Assembly (NCBI RefSeq): GCF_022662495.1
Contig: NZ_JAKPBU010000001.1
Span: forward strand, 1,966,350-2,030,349
Source of the DNA: Lysobacter sp. M2-1
GTDB taxonomy: Bacteria > Pseudomonadota > Gammaproteobacteria > Xanthomonadales > Xanthomonadaceae
Reading direction: 5' to 3'
DNA: 64,000 nt
This document shows, in pieces, positions 54,501-62,887 of the stretch. A model generated the notes under the pieces. That model saw nothing but the letters and a program-made list of their open reading frames with translations. It made no database searches and was not told the DNA's origin. Both the position numbers and the translations under genes were made by a program. How positions within the stretch are numbered: the stretch's first letter is position 1; each line of letters begins with the position of its first letter.

Positions 54501-54770
54501 ATGCACACCAAGAACGGTAAGCCGCTGCAGGTTTCCGGAAGCACGCTGTACAGCGCAGCAGGTCAGGTCGTGGGTCGCATGCGGGAAGACAAGCTGTTCG
54601 GCCAGAACGGCCGCTATGTCGGCACTGTCGTCGGCGATCGCCTGGTGTACCGGTCATCGGACAGCGCCCGGGTCGCGCCCGGCTTCGCTTCGGCGAGATG
54701 CGCGCCCCGATCGTTGCCCAGCCGCCCGAGATCCGCCGTGCGGGGTGATGAGCCGGTGATTCCGGAGTGA
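54501..54770 (+). CDS. Small repeat (beta-flower-like) protein
   Basis: The 89-residue product has short repeated motifs GSTLYSAAGQVVGRM, DKLFGQNGRYVGTVVGDRLV and YRSSDSARV, similar to the G.v.d..GR.vGri repeats of small 5-fold beta-flower proteins. ATG 54501 follows GGAGGTC. The C-terminal 30 residues are irregular and may be a frame read into non-coding DNA. Function unknown. Confidence 0.55.
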   Translation: MHTKNGKPLQVSGSTLYSAAGQVVGRMREDKLFGQNGRYVGTVVGDRLVYRSSDSARVAPGFASARCAPRSLPSRPRSAVRGDEPVIPE

Positions 54771-54799
54771 GATGGTTCCGCGTGCGTTTGCGGGTTGCT

Positions 54800-54848
54800 G
54801 TCCAACAATTGATTCGTGCCGGATCCGTTTCGCGGGTCGGCTTGGTCC
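54800..54848 (+). other. Degenerate attC-like site D
   Basis: GTCCAACAATTGATTCGTGC, then CGGATCCGTTTCGCGGGTCG and GCTTGG follows the attC layout through the inner palindrome (GCCGGATCCG/CGGGTCGGC), with the right-hand core missing. It precedes the AT-rich membrane protein gene. Confidence 0.6.
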
Positions 54849-54877
54849 ACACGACATACGTCAAAGAAGGGGGAAAA

Positions 54878-55312
54878 ATGGCGACGGAGGGTACGAGAGA
54901 TTCGTGGTATTGGCCCAAGATCACCAACATCGCCGACGCGGCCCAAGCATCCGATCAGGGCTTTTGGGCTGCCGTGCTCGTTGCGGGCATAACAACCGTC
55001 ATCGCAACGATCACTGTATTTGCTGGACGCGAGATTGCGGCGATAAATCCCTATGCATACATCGATGCCGCTCTGTTCGCATTAATCGCCTGGCGCATAA
55101 GACGCCGCTCAAGGGCGTTTGCAGTTGTTGGTTTGGTTCTCTTTCTGTTTGAAAAGATCCATCAATTTTCAGTCGAACCGCAGGTTGCATCGGTTGGCGC
55201 AATCATGGCTATCTTTTTCGTGCTTCTTTTTATCAACGGCATTCGCGGTACCTTTGCGTTTCACCGTCTGGCACAAAAGAGCGTAGGCTCCACGCTGCAG
55301 CAGGATGTGTAG
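54878..55312 (+). CDS. Small membrane protein of lower GC, cassette-like context
   Basis: The 144-residue protein from ATG 54878 (GAAGGGGG upstream, a good site) has about four membrane helices: GFWAAVLVAGITTVIATITV, AYIDAALFALIAWRI, AFAVVGLVLFLFEKIHQF and VGAIMAIFFVLLFINGI. Base composition is visibly lower in GC than the neighbours. It lies between two degenerate attC-like sites, so it is probably a former gene cassette. Family not recognised. Confidence 0.72.
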   Translation: MATEGTRDSWYWPKITNIADAAQASDQGFWAAVLVAGITTVIATITVFAGREIAAINPYAYIDAALFALIAWRIRRRSRAFAVVGLVLFLFEKIHQFSVEPQVASVGAIMAIFFVLLFINGIRGTFAFHRLAQKSVGSTLQQDV

Positions 55313-55400
55313 CAGTGACGTAGTCCGGGTAAAGCCATAGGCCGCACCCGGGAGCGGTCGGAACGGGCGACCATCCCGGATGCGCTTCGCTTATCAGGGC

Positions 55401-55436
55401 TACGTTGCTCAAGCCGAGTCCGCTTTGCGGGTCGCC
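55401..55436 (+). other. Degenerate attC-like half-site E
   Basis: TACGTTGCTCAAGCCGAGTC then CGCTTTGCGGGTCGCC resembles the left-centre part of the attC consensus (TTCAAGCCGA..CGCTTCGCGG). Neither core is well kept. Confidence 0.45.
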
Positions 55437-55447
55437 ATGGAGATTCC

Positions 55448-55864
55448 ATGACCGGGAACAAGACCAAACCGACCGACGCGAACGTGTCCGCATTCCTGGA
55501 TGCGATCGAGGACGATCGGCGTCGCGAGGACTGCCAGGCGCTCATGACCATGATGGGCAGGATGACGGGCAAGCCCGCCGTCATGTGGGGCGGCAGCATC
55601 GTCGGTTTCGATACCTATCACTACAAGTACGAAAGCGGTCGCGAGGGCGACTGGGCGGTGACCGGATTCTCGCCGCGGAAGGGAGATATCAGTGTCTACC
55701 TCACTGCAGCCAGCGCGGATCAGGCCGATCTGCTTGCGCGGCTGGGCCGGCACAAGATGGGTAAGGCCTGCCTGTACATCCGCAGGCTCTCGGACATCGA
55801 TCCTGCCGTGCTGGAGCAGCTCATCGCGGCATCCGTTGCAGAGGTCAAGCGGAGATACGGCTAG
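55448..55864 (+). CDS. DUF1801 family protein
   Basis: The 138-residue protein has DANVSAFLDAIEDDRRREDC, LMTMMGRMTGKPAVMWGGSI, GFDTYHYKYESGREGDWAVT and HKMGKACLYIRRLSDIDPAV, the typical DUF1801 pattern. It is a soluble single-domain protein of unknown role, and not a close copy of the one at 9324. GGAGATTCC precedes the ATG. Confidence 0.88.
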   Translation: MTGNKTKPTDANVSAFLDAIEDDRRREDCQALMTMMGRMTGKPAVMWGGSIVGFDTYHYKYESGREGDWAVTGFSPRKGDISVYLTAASADQADLLARLGRHKMGKACLYIRRLSDIDPAVLEQLIAASVAEVKRRYG

Positions 55865-55908
55865 ACCGGCTGTCCCACGGATCGGTTCACCCAGGCACGA
55901 GGCATTCA

Positions 55909-56265
55909 ATGAGCATTTTCGACAAACTGTTTGGTCGACCCAAGGCCGCCGAGCCGCCACCGGAGCATGCGGTCATCGTGAATTTCGAATACGGGTCCAC
56001 GGATCTGGATCCGATATTCGCGCTGGAGACCCGGCTCGAAGAGGCGATTTCTGCCGCGGGTGCCGGTGAGTTCGACGGCAACGAGATCGCGACGGACGGC
56101 AGCGACGGGTCCTTCTACATGTACGGGCCCGATGCCGACCGGTTGTTCGCGACGGTCCGGCCGGTCCTGGAGTCGACCGGTTTCATGCAGGGGGCGCAGG
56201 TCAAGTTGCGTTATGGGAAAGCGCAGAGTGGGGCGCGCGAGCAAGTGATCGTGCTGGGCGCGTGA
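55909..56265 (+). CDS. Conserved hypothetical protein
   Basis: The 118-residue soluble protein starts MSIFDKLFGRPKAAEP and contains LDPIFALETRLEEAISAAGA, GEFDGNEIATDGSDGSFYMY and GPDADRLFATVRPVLEST. It has the look of a small ferredoxin-like alpha/beta fold. I have seen similar proteins only as uncharacterised ones and give no function. It follows the DUF1801 gene after 44 bases and may be co-transcribed. Confidence 0.72.
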   Translation: MSIFDKLFGRPKAAEPPPEHAVIVNFEYGSTDLDPIFALETRLEEAISAAGAGEFDGNEIATDGSDGSFYMYGPDADRLFATVRPVLESTGFMQGAQVKLRYGKAQSGAREQVIVLGA

Positions 56266-56342
56266 GGCGTTCAAGGCGGAGCGGTCGCATCCTGTCCGGA
56301 CGACGTTGCTGAAGCGACCGGCACAGCACGGCGGGGGAGGAA

Positions 56343-57098
56343 GTGTTGACAACCAACAACGCTGCAAGTCGCAAAGGGACTAGGCCCGATCGGGTGCCTG
56401 CGCTGGGGCTGGCAGGCTCCGCCGCGCTGTTCGGCACAGCTGCTCTGCTGCTGTTCCTGACAACGCGGGTTGCCATCCCGGCGTTGGTTTCCGCCACGGG
56501 GGCCGAGGCGGTGGTGATGTGGTTCCTGGCGGCGAGCCTCGTGCTCTTTGGCCCGCTGCTGCTTGCGGCTGCTCTGTTGTTACGTCGGGAGAGACGTGCA
56601 GGAACGCAGGAGTCGTTGGGAGCGCGGCTGCGGCTGCGTCCGATGAACGGCGGCGACTGGCTGTGGGCGGCTGGAGGGTTGGTGGCCGTCGGCGCGCTGA
56701 CCGGCGGCATCGGCGCCACGCTGCGGATGCTGCACTACGGGGCCGGCCTGCAACCCTCGTTCATGGCGTTCGAGCCGCTGGGCCCTGGCCGGTACTGGAT
56801 TCTCGGGGCGTGGCTTCCATTCTTCGTACTGAACATCGTGGGGGAAGAGTTTGTCTGGCGGGGCGTCGTACTGCCGCGGCAAGAGGCTGCCTTCGGTGGA
56901 AAGGCCTGGCTGATCAACGGGGTCCTATGGTTGCTGTTCCACGCCGCCTTTCCCTGGCAGGTCCTGTTGACCCTGGTGCCGATCACGGTGTTGCTGCCCT
57001 ACGTCGTCCAGCGGCGGCGCAACACATGGGTGGGGATCGTGATCCACGCCGGGTTCGGAGCGATGGGCTTCCTGGCCCTGGCATTCGGGCTTGCGTGA
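56343..57098 (+). CDS. CPBP family intramembrane protease
   Basis: The 251-residue membrane protein starts at GTG 56343, with GGGGGAGGAA just upstream. It has about seven helices and the CPBP/Abi signature: EEFVWRGVVLP (paired glutamates and Arg), the histidine in WLLFHAAFPW and the final VIHAGFGAMGFLAL. Such proteins are glutamic-type intramembrane peptidases; some act in bacteriocin self-immunity or in protein prenyl processing. Substrate unknown. Confidence 0.87.
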   Translation: MLTTNNAASRKGTRPDRVPALGLAGSAALFGTAALLLFLTTRVAIPALVSATGAEAVVMWFLAASLVLFGPLLLAAALLLRRERRAGTQESLGARLRLRPMNGGDWLWAAGGLVAVGALTGGIGATLRMLHYGAGLQPSFMAFEPLGPGRYWILGAWLPFFVLNIVGEEFVWRGVVLPRQEAAFGGKAWLINGVLWLLFHAAFPWQVLLTLVPITVLLPYVVQRRRNTWVGIVIHAGFGAMGFLALAFGLA

Positions 57099-57138
57099 GT
57101 GACGTAGATTGAGACCAGCCCGCCGATCGGCTATCGCG

Positions 57139-57465
57139 ATGACCCGCAACGTGCTTTTCATCTGCAGCCAGAACCGCCTGCGCAGCCCGACGGCGGAACA
57201 GGTGTTTGCCGATTGGCCGGGGATCGAAACCGCATCGGCCGGTCTCAACCATGACGCCGAGAACCCGCTGACGCCCGAGCTGTTGCAGTGGGCGGACATC
57301 GTCTTCGTGATGGAACGCATGCATCGCAACAAGCTCTCGGCCCGGTTCAAGCCGCATCTCGGCGACACGCGCGTGGTCTGCCTGGAGATTCCGGACGATT
57401 ACGCCTACATGGATCCGGACCTGATCGAGCTGCTCAAGGCCAGGGTGCCGCGTCACCTGGCGTGA
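57139..57465 (+). CDS. Low-molecular-weight phosphotyrosine phosphatase-like protein
   Basis: The 108-residue protein starts MTRNVLFICSQNRLRSPTAE, with the CX5R catalytic loop CSQNRLR. DIVFVMERMHRNKLS and IPDDYAYMDPDLIELL correspond to the helix and the general acid loop region, but the usual DPY/W-type acid is changed to a DDYAYMDP sequence. The proteins of this short type are annotated as protein tyrosine phosphatases; activity has not been shown for most. ATG 57139 fits the family. Confidence 0.85.
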   Translation: MTRNVLFICSQNRLRSPTAEQVFADWPGIETASAGLNHDAENPLTPELLQWADIVFVMERMHRNKLSARFKPHLGDTRVVCLEIPDDYAYMDPDLIELLKARVPRHLA

Positions 57466-57788
57466 CGCGTTTGCGCGGGCTCGGGTGCGCCGGCGCCGGG
57501 ACCTGGATGCGCTACGGGAACTCACTTCCCTTGTAGGAGCGCCGCTCCGGCGCGACCGGGATGTGTCCGGAGCACCGGTCGCGCCCGGGCGCCCCGCCGG
57601 GAACGGGCGGTGGGGGTGCCGGTGTCATTTGTTGGCGCCCCCCCCGGGCGCGCGGGTTTGGGGCCGGGCCCCCGGGGCGCGCGGCCGCGACGCTCGTGCA
57701 CGGGCCGGTCGGGTTCCGGTTGTCACTTTTCGCGCCCCTCATTCGTCATGACAGGAAGGGCGCCTGGCCCGGTCGACTGGAGAGACCG
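57466..57788. repeat. Non-coding GC-rich stretch with hairpin repeats
   Basis: No gene is supported in these 323 bases. TTGTAGGAGCGCCGCTCCGG (57531 on) is the common xanthomonad-type repeat, and CCGGAGCACCGGTCGCGCCC follows. From about 57600 to 57700 there are long G and C runs (CGCCCCCCCCGGGCGCGCGG, CCGGGCCCCCGGGGCGCGCG) that are unusual even for this genome. Confidence 0.5.
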
Positions 57789-58127
57789 TTGCACTACCTG
57801 CTCATCATTGCCCACGACGACACGTTCGCACCCACCGAGCGCCTGGTCACGGAGATCCGGGACTGGGTGACGGCCATGGAGGCCCGGGGCGTGCGCGTGC
57901 ACGGCAATCCGCTGCGGCCGGCGTCCGAGGCCGTCACCGTGCGGGTGCGCGAGGGCGAAGCACGCCGGAAGCATGGACCGTTCTCCCGCTCGCGCGAGCA
58001 GATGTGCGCGTACGAGCTGATCCAGTGCGCCGGCTTGGACGTCGCCGCCGAGGTCGCGGCCCGGCATCCGATGGCCGCGGCCGCCACCATCGAGGTCCGG
58101 CCGGTGTGGGGCCAGCTGGCAGGCTGA
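57789..58127 (+). CDS. YCII-related domain protein
   Basis: The 112-residue product starts at TTG 57789, with GGAGAG 4 bases upstream, giving MHYLLIIAHDDTFAPTERLV. It then has WVTAMEARGVRVHGNPLRPA, GPFSRSREQMCAYELIQCAG and AAEVAARHPMAAAATIEVRP, the YCII/DGPF-type fold (ferredoxin-like dimers). These often accompany ECF sigma factors; none is near. Role unknown. Confidence 0.85.
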   Translation: MHYLLIIAHDDTFAPTERLVTEIRDWVTAMEARGVRVHGNPLRPASEAVTVRVREGEARRKHGPFSRSREQMCAYELIQCAGLDVAAEVAARHPMAAAATIEVRPVWGQLAG

Positions 58128-58403
58128 GAGTTGGTGCTGTGGCATGCGGGTACTTCGAACGCACACGGCCCTGTGTTCGCAACGGTTGCGGCGCCCGCCG
58201 GGGTTGGCGTCGCGGATGGACGTATGACTTGCCCCGGAACTGCGCCCATGTCTCGCGCAGCGCGGCTTCCCGGGACTTCTGGCCGGTGCGCCGGACGCGG
58301 AATCGGGCTGTAATCCGCCGAGCCGAGGCGGACGTATCAGGTGGCTCGATGCAGCGCACCCGTCCACCCGGGAATCGCACAACCACTTGTGAGCAGACTC
58401 ATC

Positions 58404-58841
58404 ATGCGCAACGTTGTGATCTTGTTGTTCCTGAGCCTCATCGCCCTGACCACCAGTGCCGGCGCCAGCGAACCGGATCGCTTCGTCTGCCACAGCAACG
58501 GCAGCAGCCTGCAGCAGCTGCGCATCTACGAAATCAATCGCGCCAACCAGGATGCGTTCCACCAGCGTTTCCAGGATCACGCCCTGCGCATCATGCGCCG
58601 GCATGGCTTCAGCGTGATCGACATGTGGGAGAGCGATACCGGCGAGAAGCTGCAGTTCGTCTACGTGCTGTCCTGGCCGGACCGGGCCACGATGGACGCG
58701 CGCTGGAAGGCGTTCCTGGCCGACAAGGAGTGGATCGAAATCAAGCGGCGCACCGCCGCGGCAAGCGGCGAGCTGGTCCGCGAAGCTAATGGCCAGCCCC
58801 TGGTACGCGTGTCCTACAGCCCGGCTTGCAAGGCAGACTGA
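58404..58841 (+). CDS. Exported NIPSNAP-type protein
   Basis: The 145-residue protein from ATG 58404 has a signal peptide, MRNVVILLFLSLIALTTSAG, and a mature domain with QLRIYEINRANQDAFHQRF, HALRIMRRHGFSVIDMWES and FVYVLSWPDRATMDARWKAF, the NIPSNAP (ferredoxin-like dimer) pattern. Role unknown. The ribosome-binding site is weak. The 276 bases upstream show no gene. Confidence 0.83.
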   Translation: MRNVVILLFLSLIALTTSAGASEPDRFVCHSNGSSLQQLRIYEINRANQDAFHQRFQDHALRIMRRHGFSVIDMWESDTGEKLQFVYVLSWPDRATMDARWKAFLADKEWIEIKRRTAAASGELVREANGQPLVRVSYSPACKAD

Positions 58842-58890
58842 GCATTCGCGGCGCGCGCCTGGCGCACTCGCGCGCCTTGCGTGCAGACGA

Positions 58891-59622
58891 TTACGTGGCG
58901 GATTCGACCACCACCGCATCGCCGACCGAGACGCGGCCCGGCGCCACGGTGGACCCGTAGACGCCGAGGCATCCCTGGCGCTCGCGCGCCACGGTGCGCA
59001 GGATCTCGGGAGTGCGCACGGTCGTGGCCGGGTCGATGGTGATCACCACGCACCGGCCATCGCGCTGGTCGATGCGCATGCGCAGGCCGCCGATCTGCAG
59101 CACGCGGCCCACCCAGTCGTCTTCCTGGAACGGCGCTTCGTCCGTGGCTTCCACCAGCAGGTTTGGCCGGAAACGCGAGACGTCGAGCCGGTCGCCGACC
59201 ATCTCGCCCAGCGCGGACAGGGTCTGGGTCGTGACCAGGGACAGCGGGAAGGTGTCGAAGATGCCGCGGTCCTGCTTGATCGCACGGATGCCGGCGGGGT
59301 CGAGTTCGGCCGCCAGCGCCTGATCCGTCACCTCGAGCACGGCGCCCGACGGCGTTCGCACGACGGTCGGCGACTTGTCCGGCCGCTCCGGCTCGACGAA
59401 CGAAGGACGATAGTGGTTGAGGTCGGCGCGCTGGCGCAGCGTGAACCAGGGAAATCCGCTGCGCGGCGCATCGCCGCGGACGAAGGCCCAGCGGCGATCC
59501 CCGGCCAGCCCGTGCCACGACACGTCGACCTCGGCCAGCGCTTCGGCGGCCATCGATTTCACCGGGTAACGCCACAGGCCCACGACGCGGCCGGCCGGAC
59601 TTTGATTGCGGAAATCGTTCAT
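58891..59622 (-). CDS. MOSC domain-containing protein
   Basis: The 243-residue protein from ATG 59622 (AAGAGG upstream) begins with a MOSC N-terminal beta-barrel segment, VVGLWRYPVKSMAAEALAEV, and continues with WHGLAGDRRWAFVRGD and the MOSC core FRPNLLVEATDEAPFQEDDW, GRCVVITIDPATTVRTPEIL and RQGCLGVYGSTVAPGRVSVG. The cysteine-containing GRCVV and GCLGVY segments are the usual pterin/sulfur-carrier positions. It probably handles molybdenum cofactor-linked sulfur transfer or reduction of N-hydroxylated compounds. Confidence 0.9.
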   Translation of the reverse strand: MNDFRNQSPAGRVVGLWRYPVKSMAAEALAEVDVSWHGLAGDRRWAFVRGDAPRSGFPWFTLRQRADLNHYRPSFVEPERPDKSPTVVRTPSGAVLEVTDQALAAELDPAGIRAIKQDRGIFDTFPLSLVTTQTLSALGEMVGDRLDVSRFRPNLLVEATDEAPFQEDDWVGRVLQIGGLRMRIDQRDGRCVVITIDPATTVRTPEILRTVARERQGCLGVYGSTVAPGRVSVGDAVVVESAT

Positions 59623-59874
59623 ACGGCATCCTCTTGTCAGAGACGCCCTTGCCATCCGGACCTGCGTCGAGCGTGACGGACCTTCGGTCCGCTGCAGCGC
59701 CCCTCGAGGCAGGGTCGGCTGCGGGTGCAGCGCGACGGAGATAACGCGCATAGCTCAACAACATCGGCCGGGGCTGTCAATCCGGATGCGGCGCACAGTG
59801 CCTGCAACGCGACGGCATCAGGGCGCGCGCAGCCTGAAAGCCTAGTTCGACTCCGGGATGCGCGGCTTTCCACG

Positions 59875-59987
59875 CCGTCATCCCCGCGAAGGCGGGAGGC
59901 GGTTTTCAGCAGCCGCAGGCCGGTCATCCATGGACTTCAACCCATTGGGACCAACGTCCATGGGTTCCCGCCTTCGCGGGAACGACG
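59875..59987. repeat. Inverted REP pair
   Basis: CCGTCATCCCCGCGAAGGCG (59875 on) and its inverted partner GGGTTCCCGCCTTCGCGGGA (59962 on) flank about 65 bases. Both are palindromic in themselves, and the pair could fold into a long hairpin. The stretch between the MOSC gene and rsmE (59623-60022) contains nothing else recognised. Confidence 0.85.
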
Positions 59988-60022
59988 AGCAAAAAGCAGG
60001 ACACTTGCTCTTGAGAAAGGGT

Positions 60023-60760
60023 CTAGGCGAAATCGCCGTAGCGCGCCTGCAGCGCGGCGATGGCGGCCAGGCCCGCGGTTTCGGTGCGCAGCACGCGCGG
60101 GCCCAGGCGCAGGCCGGTGAAGCCGGCGCCGCGCAGCAGGGCGAGGTCGCCGGGCGACCAGCCGCCTTCGGGGCCGATGGCGATCACGACCGTGCATTCC
60201 GCACCCAGATCCAGCGACGCCGAGGTGGCATCGGCATCCGGATCCAGGGCCAGCCGGCGCGACTCCGGCGAGAGTTGCGCCAGAGCGCGCGACAGCGGCT
60301 GTGGCGCGTCGATCTGCGGAATGCGCGCGCGCCCGCTCTGCTCGCAGGCCGAGATCGCCACGCTGCGCCAGTGCGCCACCCGTTTGTCGGCGCGCTCGCC
60401 GTCCAGCTTCACCTCGCCGCGCTCGCTGAGCACCGGCGCGATCCCGGCCACGCCGAGCTCGGTGGCCTTCTGCACGATCCAGTCCATCTTCTCGCCGCGC
60501 GCCAGCGCCTGCAGCAGGACGATGCGCAGCGGGGATTCGTTGCCGATCGCGCGCATGGCGACGATTTCCACGGTGGCGTCGCGCTTGCCCGCGGCCACGA
60601 TCCGCGCGTCATGGTCGCAACCGTCGCCGTTGAACAGCACGCAGGCATCGCCCACGCCCAGGCGCAGCACGCGCAGCAGATGACCGGCCGCGGAGTCGGG
60701 CAGGGTGGCGGCGGCGCCGACGGACAGCGGCGCGTCCACGAAGACGCGGGTCAGACGCAT
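60023..60760 (-). CDS. rsmE: 16S rRNA m3U1498 methyltransferase RsmE
   Basis: The 245-residue SPOUT-family enzyme has an N-terminal PUA-like part (MRLTRVFVDAPL...HLLRVLRLGVGDACVLFNGD) and a trefoil-knot C-terminus with VVIAIGPEGGWSPGDLALLR, GFTGLRLGPRVLRTETAGLA and AIAALQARYGDF. The GPEGG and LGPRVLRTETA motifs bind S-adenosylmethionine. It methylates U1498 in 16S rRNA. Its upstream neighbour on the same strand is bioA, 127 bases away across a repeat. Confidence 0.96.
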   Translation of the reverse strand: MRLTRVFVDAPLSVGAAATLPDSAAGHLLRVLRLGVGDACVLFNGDGCDHDARIVAAGKRDATVEIVAMRAIGNESPLRIVLLQALARGEKMDWIVQKATELGVAGIAPVLSERGEVKLDGERADKRVAHWRSVAISACEQSGRARIPQIDAPQPLSRALAQLSPESRRLALDPDADATSASLDLGAECTVVIAIGPEGGWSPGDLALLRGAGFTGLRLGPRVLRTETAGLAAIAALQARYGDFA

Positions 60761-60780
60761 GGTGCCCGCTCTGCGGATGC

Positions 60781-60857
60781 TGTGGGAGCGGCTGTCGTGG
60801 GAGCGGCTTTAGCCGCAAGAGCATTCGCGGCCAAGGCCGCTCCCACGGAGGCGGCTG
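60781..60857. repeat. Xanthomonad-type GTGGGAGCGGC repeat
   Basis: TGTGGGAGCGGCTGTCGTGG followed by GAGCGGCTTTAGCCGCAAGA and the inverted AAGGCCGCTCCCACGGAGG forms a nested hairpin in the gap between rsmE and bioA. It is a dispersed repeat of this lineage; no gene is present. Confidence 0.75.
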
Positions 60858-60887
60858 CAACCGAACGCGCTTGCACGAGAATCGGGT

Positions 60888-62282
60888 TCATGCCGTGGCC
60901 TCGTCGATCGCCGCGCGGGTGACTTCGGTGAGCAGCTGCAGCTGGGTCTCATCGATGCAGTAGGGCGGCATCCAGTACAGCACATCGCCGAGCGGCCGCA
61001 GCACCACGCCACGCGCCAGCGCGGCGCGGTACGCGCGCAGGCCGACGCGCAGCGACGGGGCGAACGGCGTGCGCCTGTCACCGTCCCGAGCCAGCTCGAA
61101 GGCCACGATCATGCCGGTCTGGCGCACGTCGGCCACGTGCGGGTGACTGGCCAACCGCGCGGCCAGCTCGCGCATGCGCGTCGCGGTGACGCGGTTGTGC
61201 GCCAGCACGTCGTCTTCCTCGAAGATCCGCAACGAGGCCAGCGCCGCCGCGCAGGCCAGCGGATTGCCGGTGTAGCTGTGCGAATGCAGGAAGGCGCGCT
61301 CGCGCGAATCGTCGAGGAAGCCGTCGTAGATCGCCTGCGTGGCGAGCACCGCCGACAGCGGCAGGAAGCCGCCCGTGAGACCCTTCGACAGGCACAGCAG
61401 ATCCGGCTGGATGCCTGCCTGCTCGCAGGCGAACATGGTGCCGGTGCGGCCGAAGCCAGTAGCGATCTCGTCGGCGATCAGCAGCACGCCGTGCACGTCG
61501 CACAGTTCGCGCACGCGCTTGAGGTATACCGGGTCGTACATGCGCATGCTGCCGGCGCACTGCACCAGCGGCTCGAGCACCAGCGCGCAGACTTCGCCCG
61601 GATGTTCGTCGAGCACATGCGCCAGCACGTCGGCGGCGTCCTGCGCATGGCCTGCAGCGCTCTGGCCTTCGCGCGCCAGGTAGGCATCGGGGGAAGGGAC
61701 GAACATCGCCTGCATCAGCAGCGGTGCGTACACGCGCCGGTACAGCGGGATGTCGCCGACCGCCAGCGCGCCGATGGTTTCGCCGTGGTAGCCGTTCTCC
61801 AGCGCGATGAACCGGGTGCGCCGGTGTTCGCCCTGGTTGTGGAACCAGTGGAAGGCCATCTTCAGCGCAACTTCGATGCCGGCCGAGCCGTTGTCGGCGT
61901 AGAACACCTTGGCCAGCGGCGCGCGCCCGGCCTGCGTCGGTGCAATCCGGAGCAGGGCTTCGGCCAGTTCGATCGCCGGCTCGTGGCTGAAGCCGGCCAG
62001 CATCACCTGCTCCAGGCGCATCGCCTGCGCCGCGATGGCGGCCGCGATGCGCGGTTCGGCGTGGCCGAACAGGTTGGTCCACCAGCTCGACACTGCATCC
62101 AGATAGCGGTTGCCATCGTGATCGAAGAGCCAGGCGCCTTCGCCGCGTGCGATCGGCACCAGCGGCAATATGTCGGGGTGCTCGCGCATCTGCGTGCACG
62201 GATGCCACAGCACCGACAGGTCGCGCGCCTGCCAGCCGGCGGCGTCGTTTAGAATCGTGTTCGAGTGAGCATCGTCCTGCAT
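60888..62282 (-). CDS. bioA: Adenosylmethionine-8-amino-7-oxononanoate aminotransferase
   Basis: The 464-residue class III PLP aminotransferase makes 7,8-diaminopelargonate in biotin synthesis, using SAM as amino donor. Seen are HPCTQMREHPDI near the N-terminus, AVSSWWTNLFGHAEPRI (the SSWW block typical of BioA), YHGETIGALAVGD, LLIADEIATGFGRTGTMFAC and the PLP lysine in LLCLSKGLTGGFLPLS. It is divergent from nudE with 53 bases between starts. Other bio genes are not in the window. Confidence 0.95.
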   Translation of the reverse strand: MQDDAHSNTILNDAAGWQARDLSVLWHPCTQMREHPDILPLVPIARGEGAWLFDHDGNRYLDAVSSWWTNLFGHAEPRIAAAIAAQAMRLEQVMLAGFSHEPAIELAEALLRIAPTQAGRAPLAKVFYADNGSAGIEVALKMAFHWFHNQGEHRRTRFIALENGYHGETIGALAVGDIPLYRRVYAPLLMQAMFVPSPDAYLAREGQSAAGHAQDAADVLAHVLDEHPGEVCALVLEPLVQCAGSMRMYDPVYLKRVRELCDVHGVLLIADEIATGFGRTGTMFACEQAGIQPDLLCLSKGLTGGFLPLSAVLATQAIYDGFLDDSRERAFLHSHSYTGNPLACAAALASLRIFEEDDVLAHNRVTATRMRELAARLASHPHVADVRQTGMIVAFELARDGDRRTPFAPSLRVGLRAYRAALARGVVLRPLGDVLYWMPPYCIDETQLQLLTEVTRAAIDEATA

Positions 62283-62335
62283 CCCCCGATTATCCCCTGC
62301 CGCATGGCGCGCCGCACCGGCCCCGGGCGCCGCCC

Positions 62336-62887
62336 GTGAGCTCTCGCCGCCTGCCCACCATCCACGGCGTCACCCGGCGCAGCGAAGGCGAGCGCGTGGT
62401 GGAGGAGCTGGACCTGGAGTTCGGCAACGGCGAACGCCGCCGCTACCACCGCGTGCACTCGGGCGGCCATGGCGCGGTCGCGGTGGTGCCGATGCTCGAC
62501 GCGGACACCGTGCTGCTGGTGCGCGAATACGCCGCCGGCGTGCACCGCTACGAACTGGGCCTGGTCAAGGGTCGCATCGACGCCGGCGAAACGCCCGAAC
62601 AGGCCGCCGATCGCGAACTGAAGGAAGAAGCCGGCTACGGTGCCAGGCGGATCGAGGTGCTGCGCACGCTGTCGCTCGCGCCGACCTATATGAGTCACCA
62701 GACCCATCTGGTGCTGGCCCGTGATCTGTATCCGCAGCGGCTGCCGGGCGATGAGCCCGAGGAACTGGAAGTGGTGCCATGGAAGCTGGACCGGCTGCAC
62801 GAGCTGATCCTGCGTGAGGAATTTTCCGAAGGCCGCTCGATCGCGGCCCTGTTCATCGTGCGCGAATGGCTCAGGAACCACACATGA
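62336..62887 (+). CDS. nudE: ADP compounds hydrolase NudE
   Basis: The 183-residue Nudix hydrolase starts at GTG 62336. The Nudix box is GRIDAGETPEQAADRELKEE followed by AGY (GX5EX7REUXEEXGU). The preceding YELGLVKG and following TLSLAPTYMSHQTHLVLARD are typical of NudE, which acts on ADP-ribose, NADH and diadenosine polyphosphates. The stop overlaps the cysQ start (ATGA), an order found across gammaproteobacteria. Confidence 0.93.
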   Translation: MSSRRLPTIHGVTRRSEGERVVEELDLEFGNGERRRYHRVHSGGHGAVAVVPMLDADTVLLVREYAAGVHRYELGLVKGRIDAGETPEQAADRELKEEAGYGARRIEVLRTLSLAPTYMSHQTHLVLARDLYPQRLPGDEPEELEVVPWKLDRLHELILREEFSEGRSIAALFIVREWLRNHT

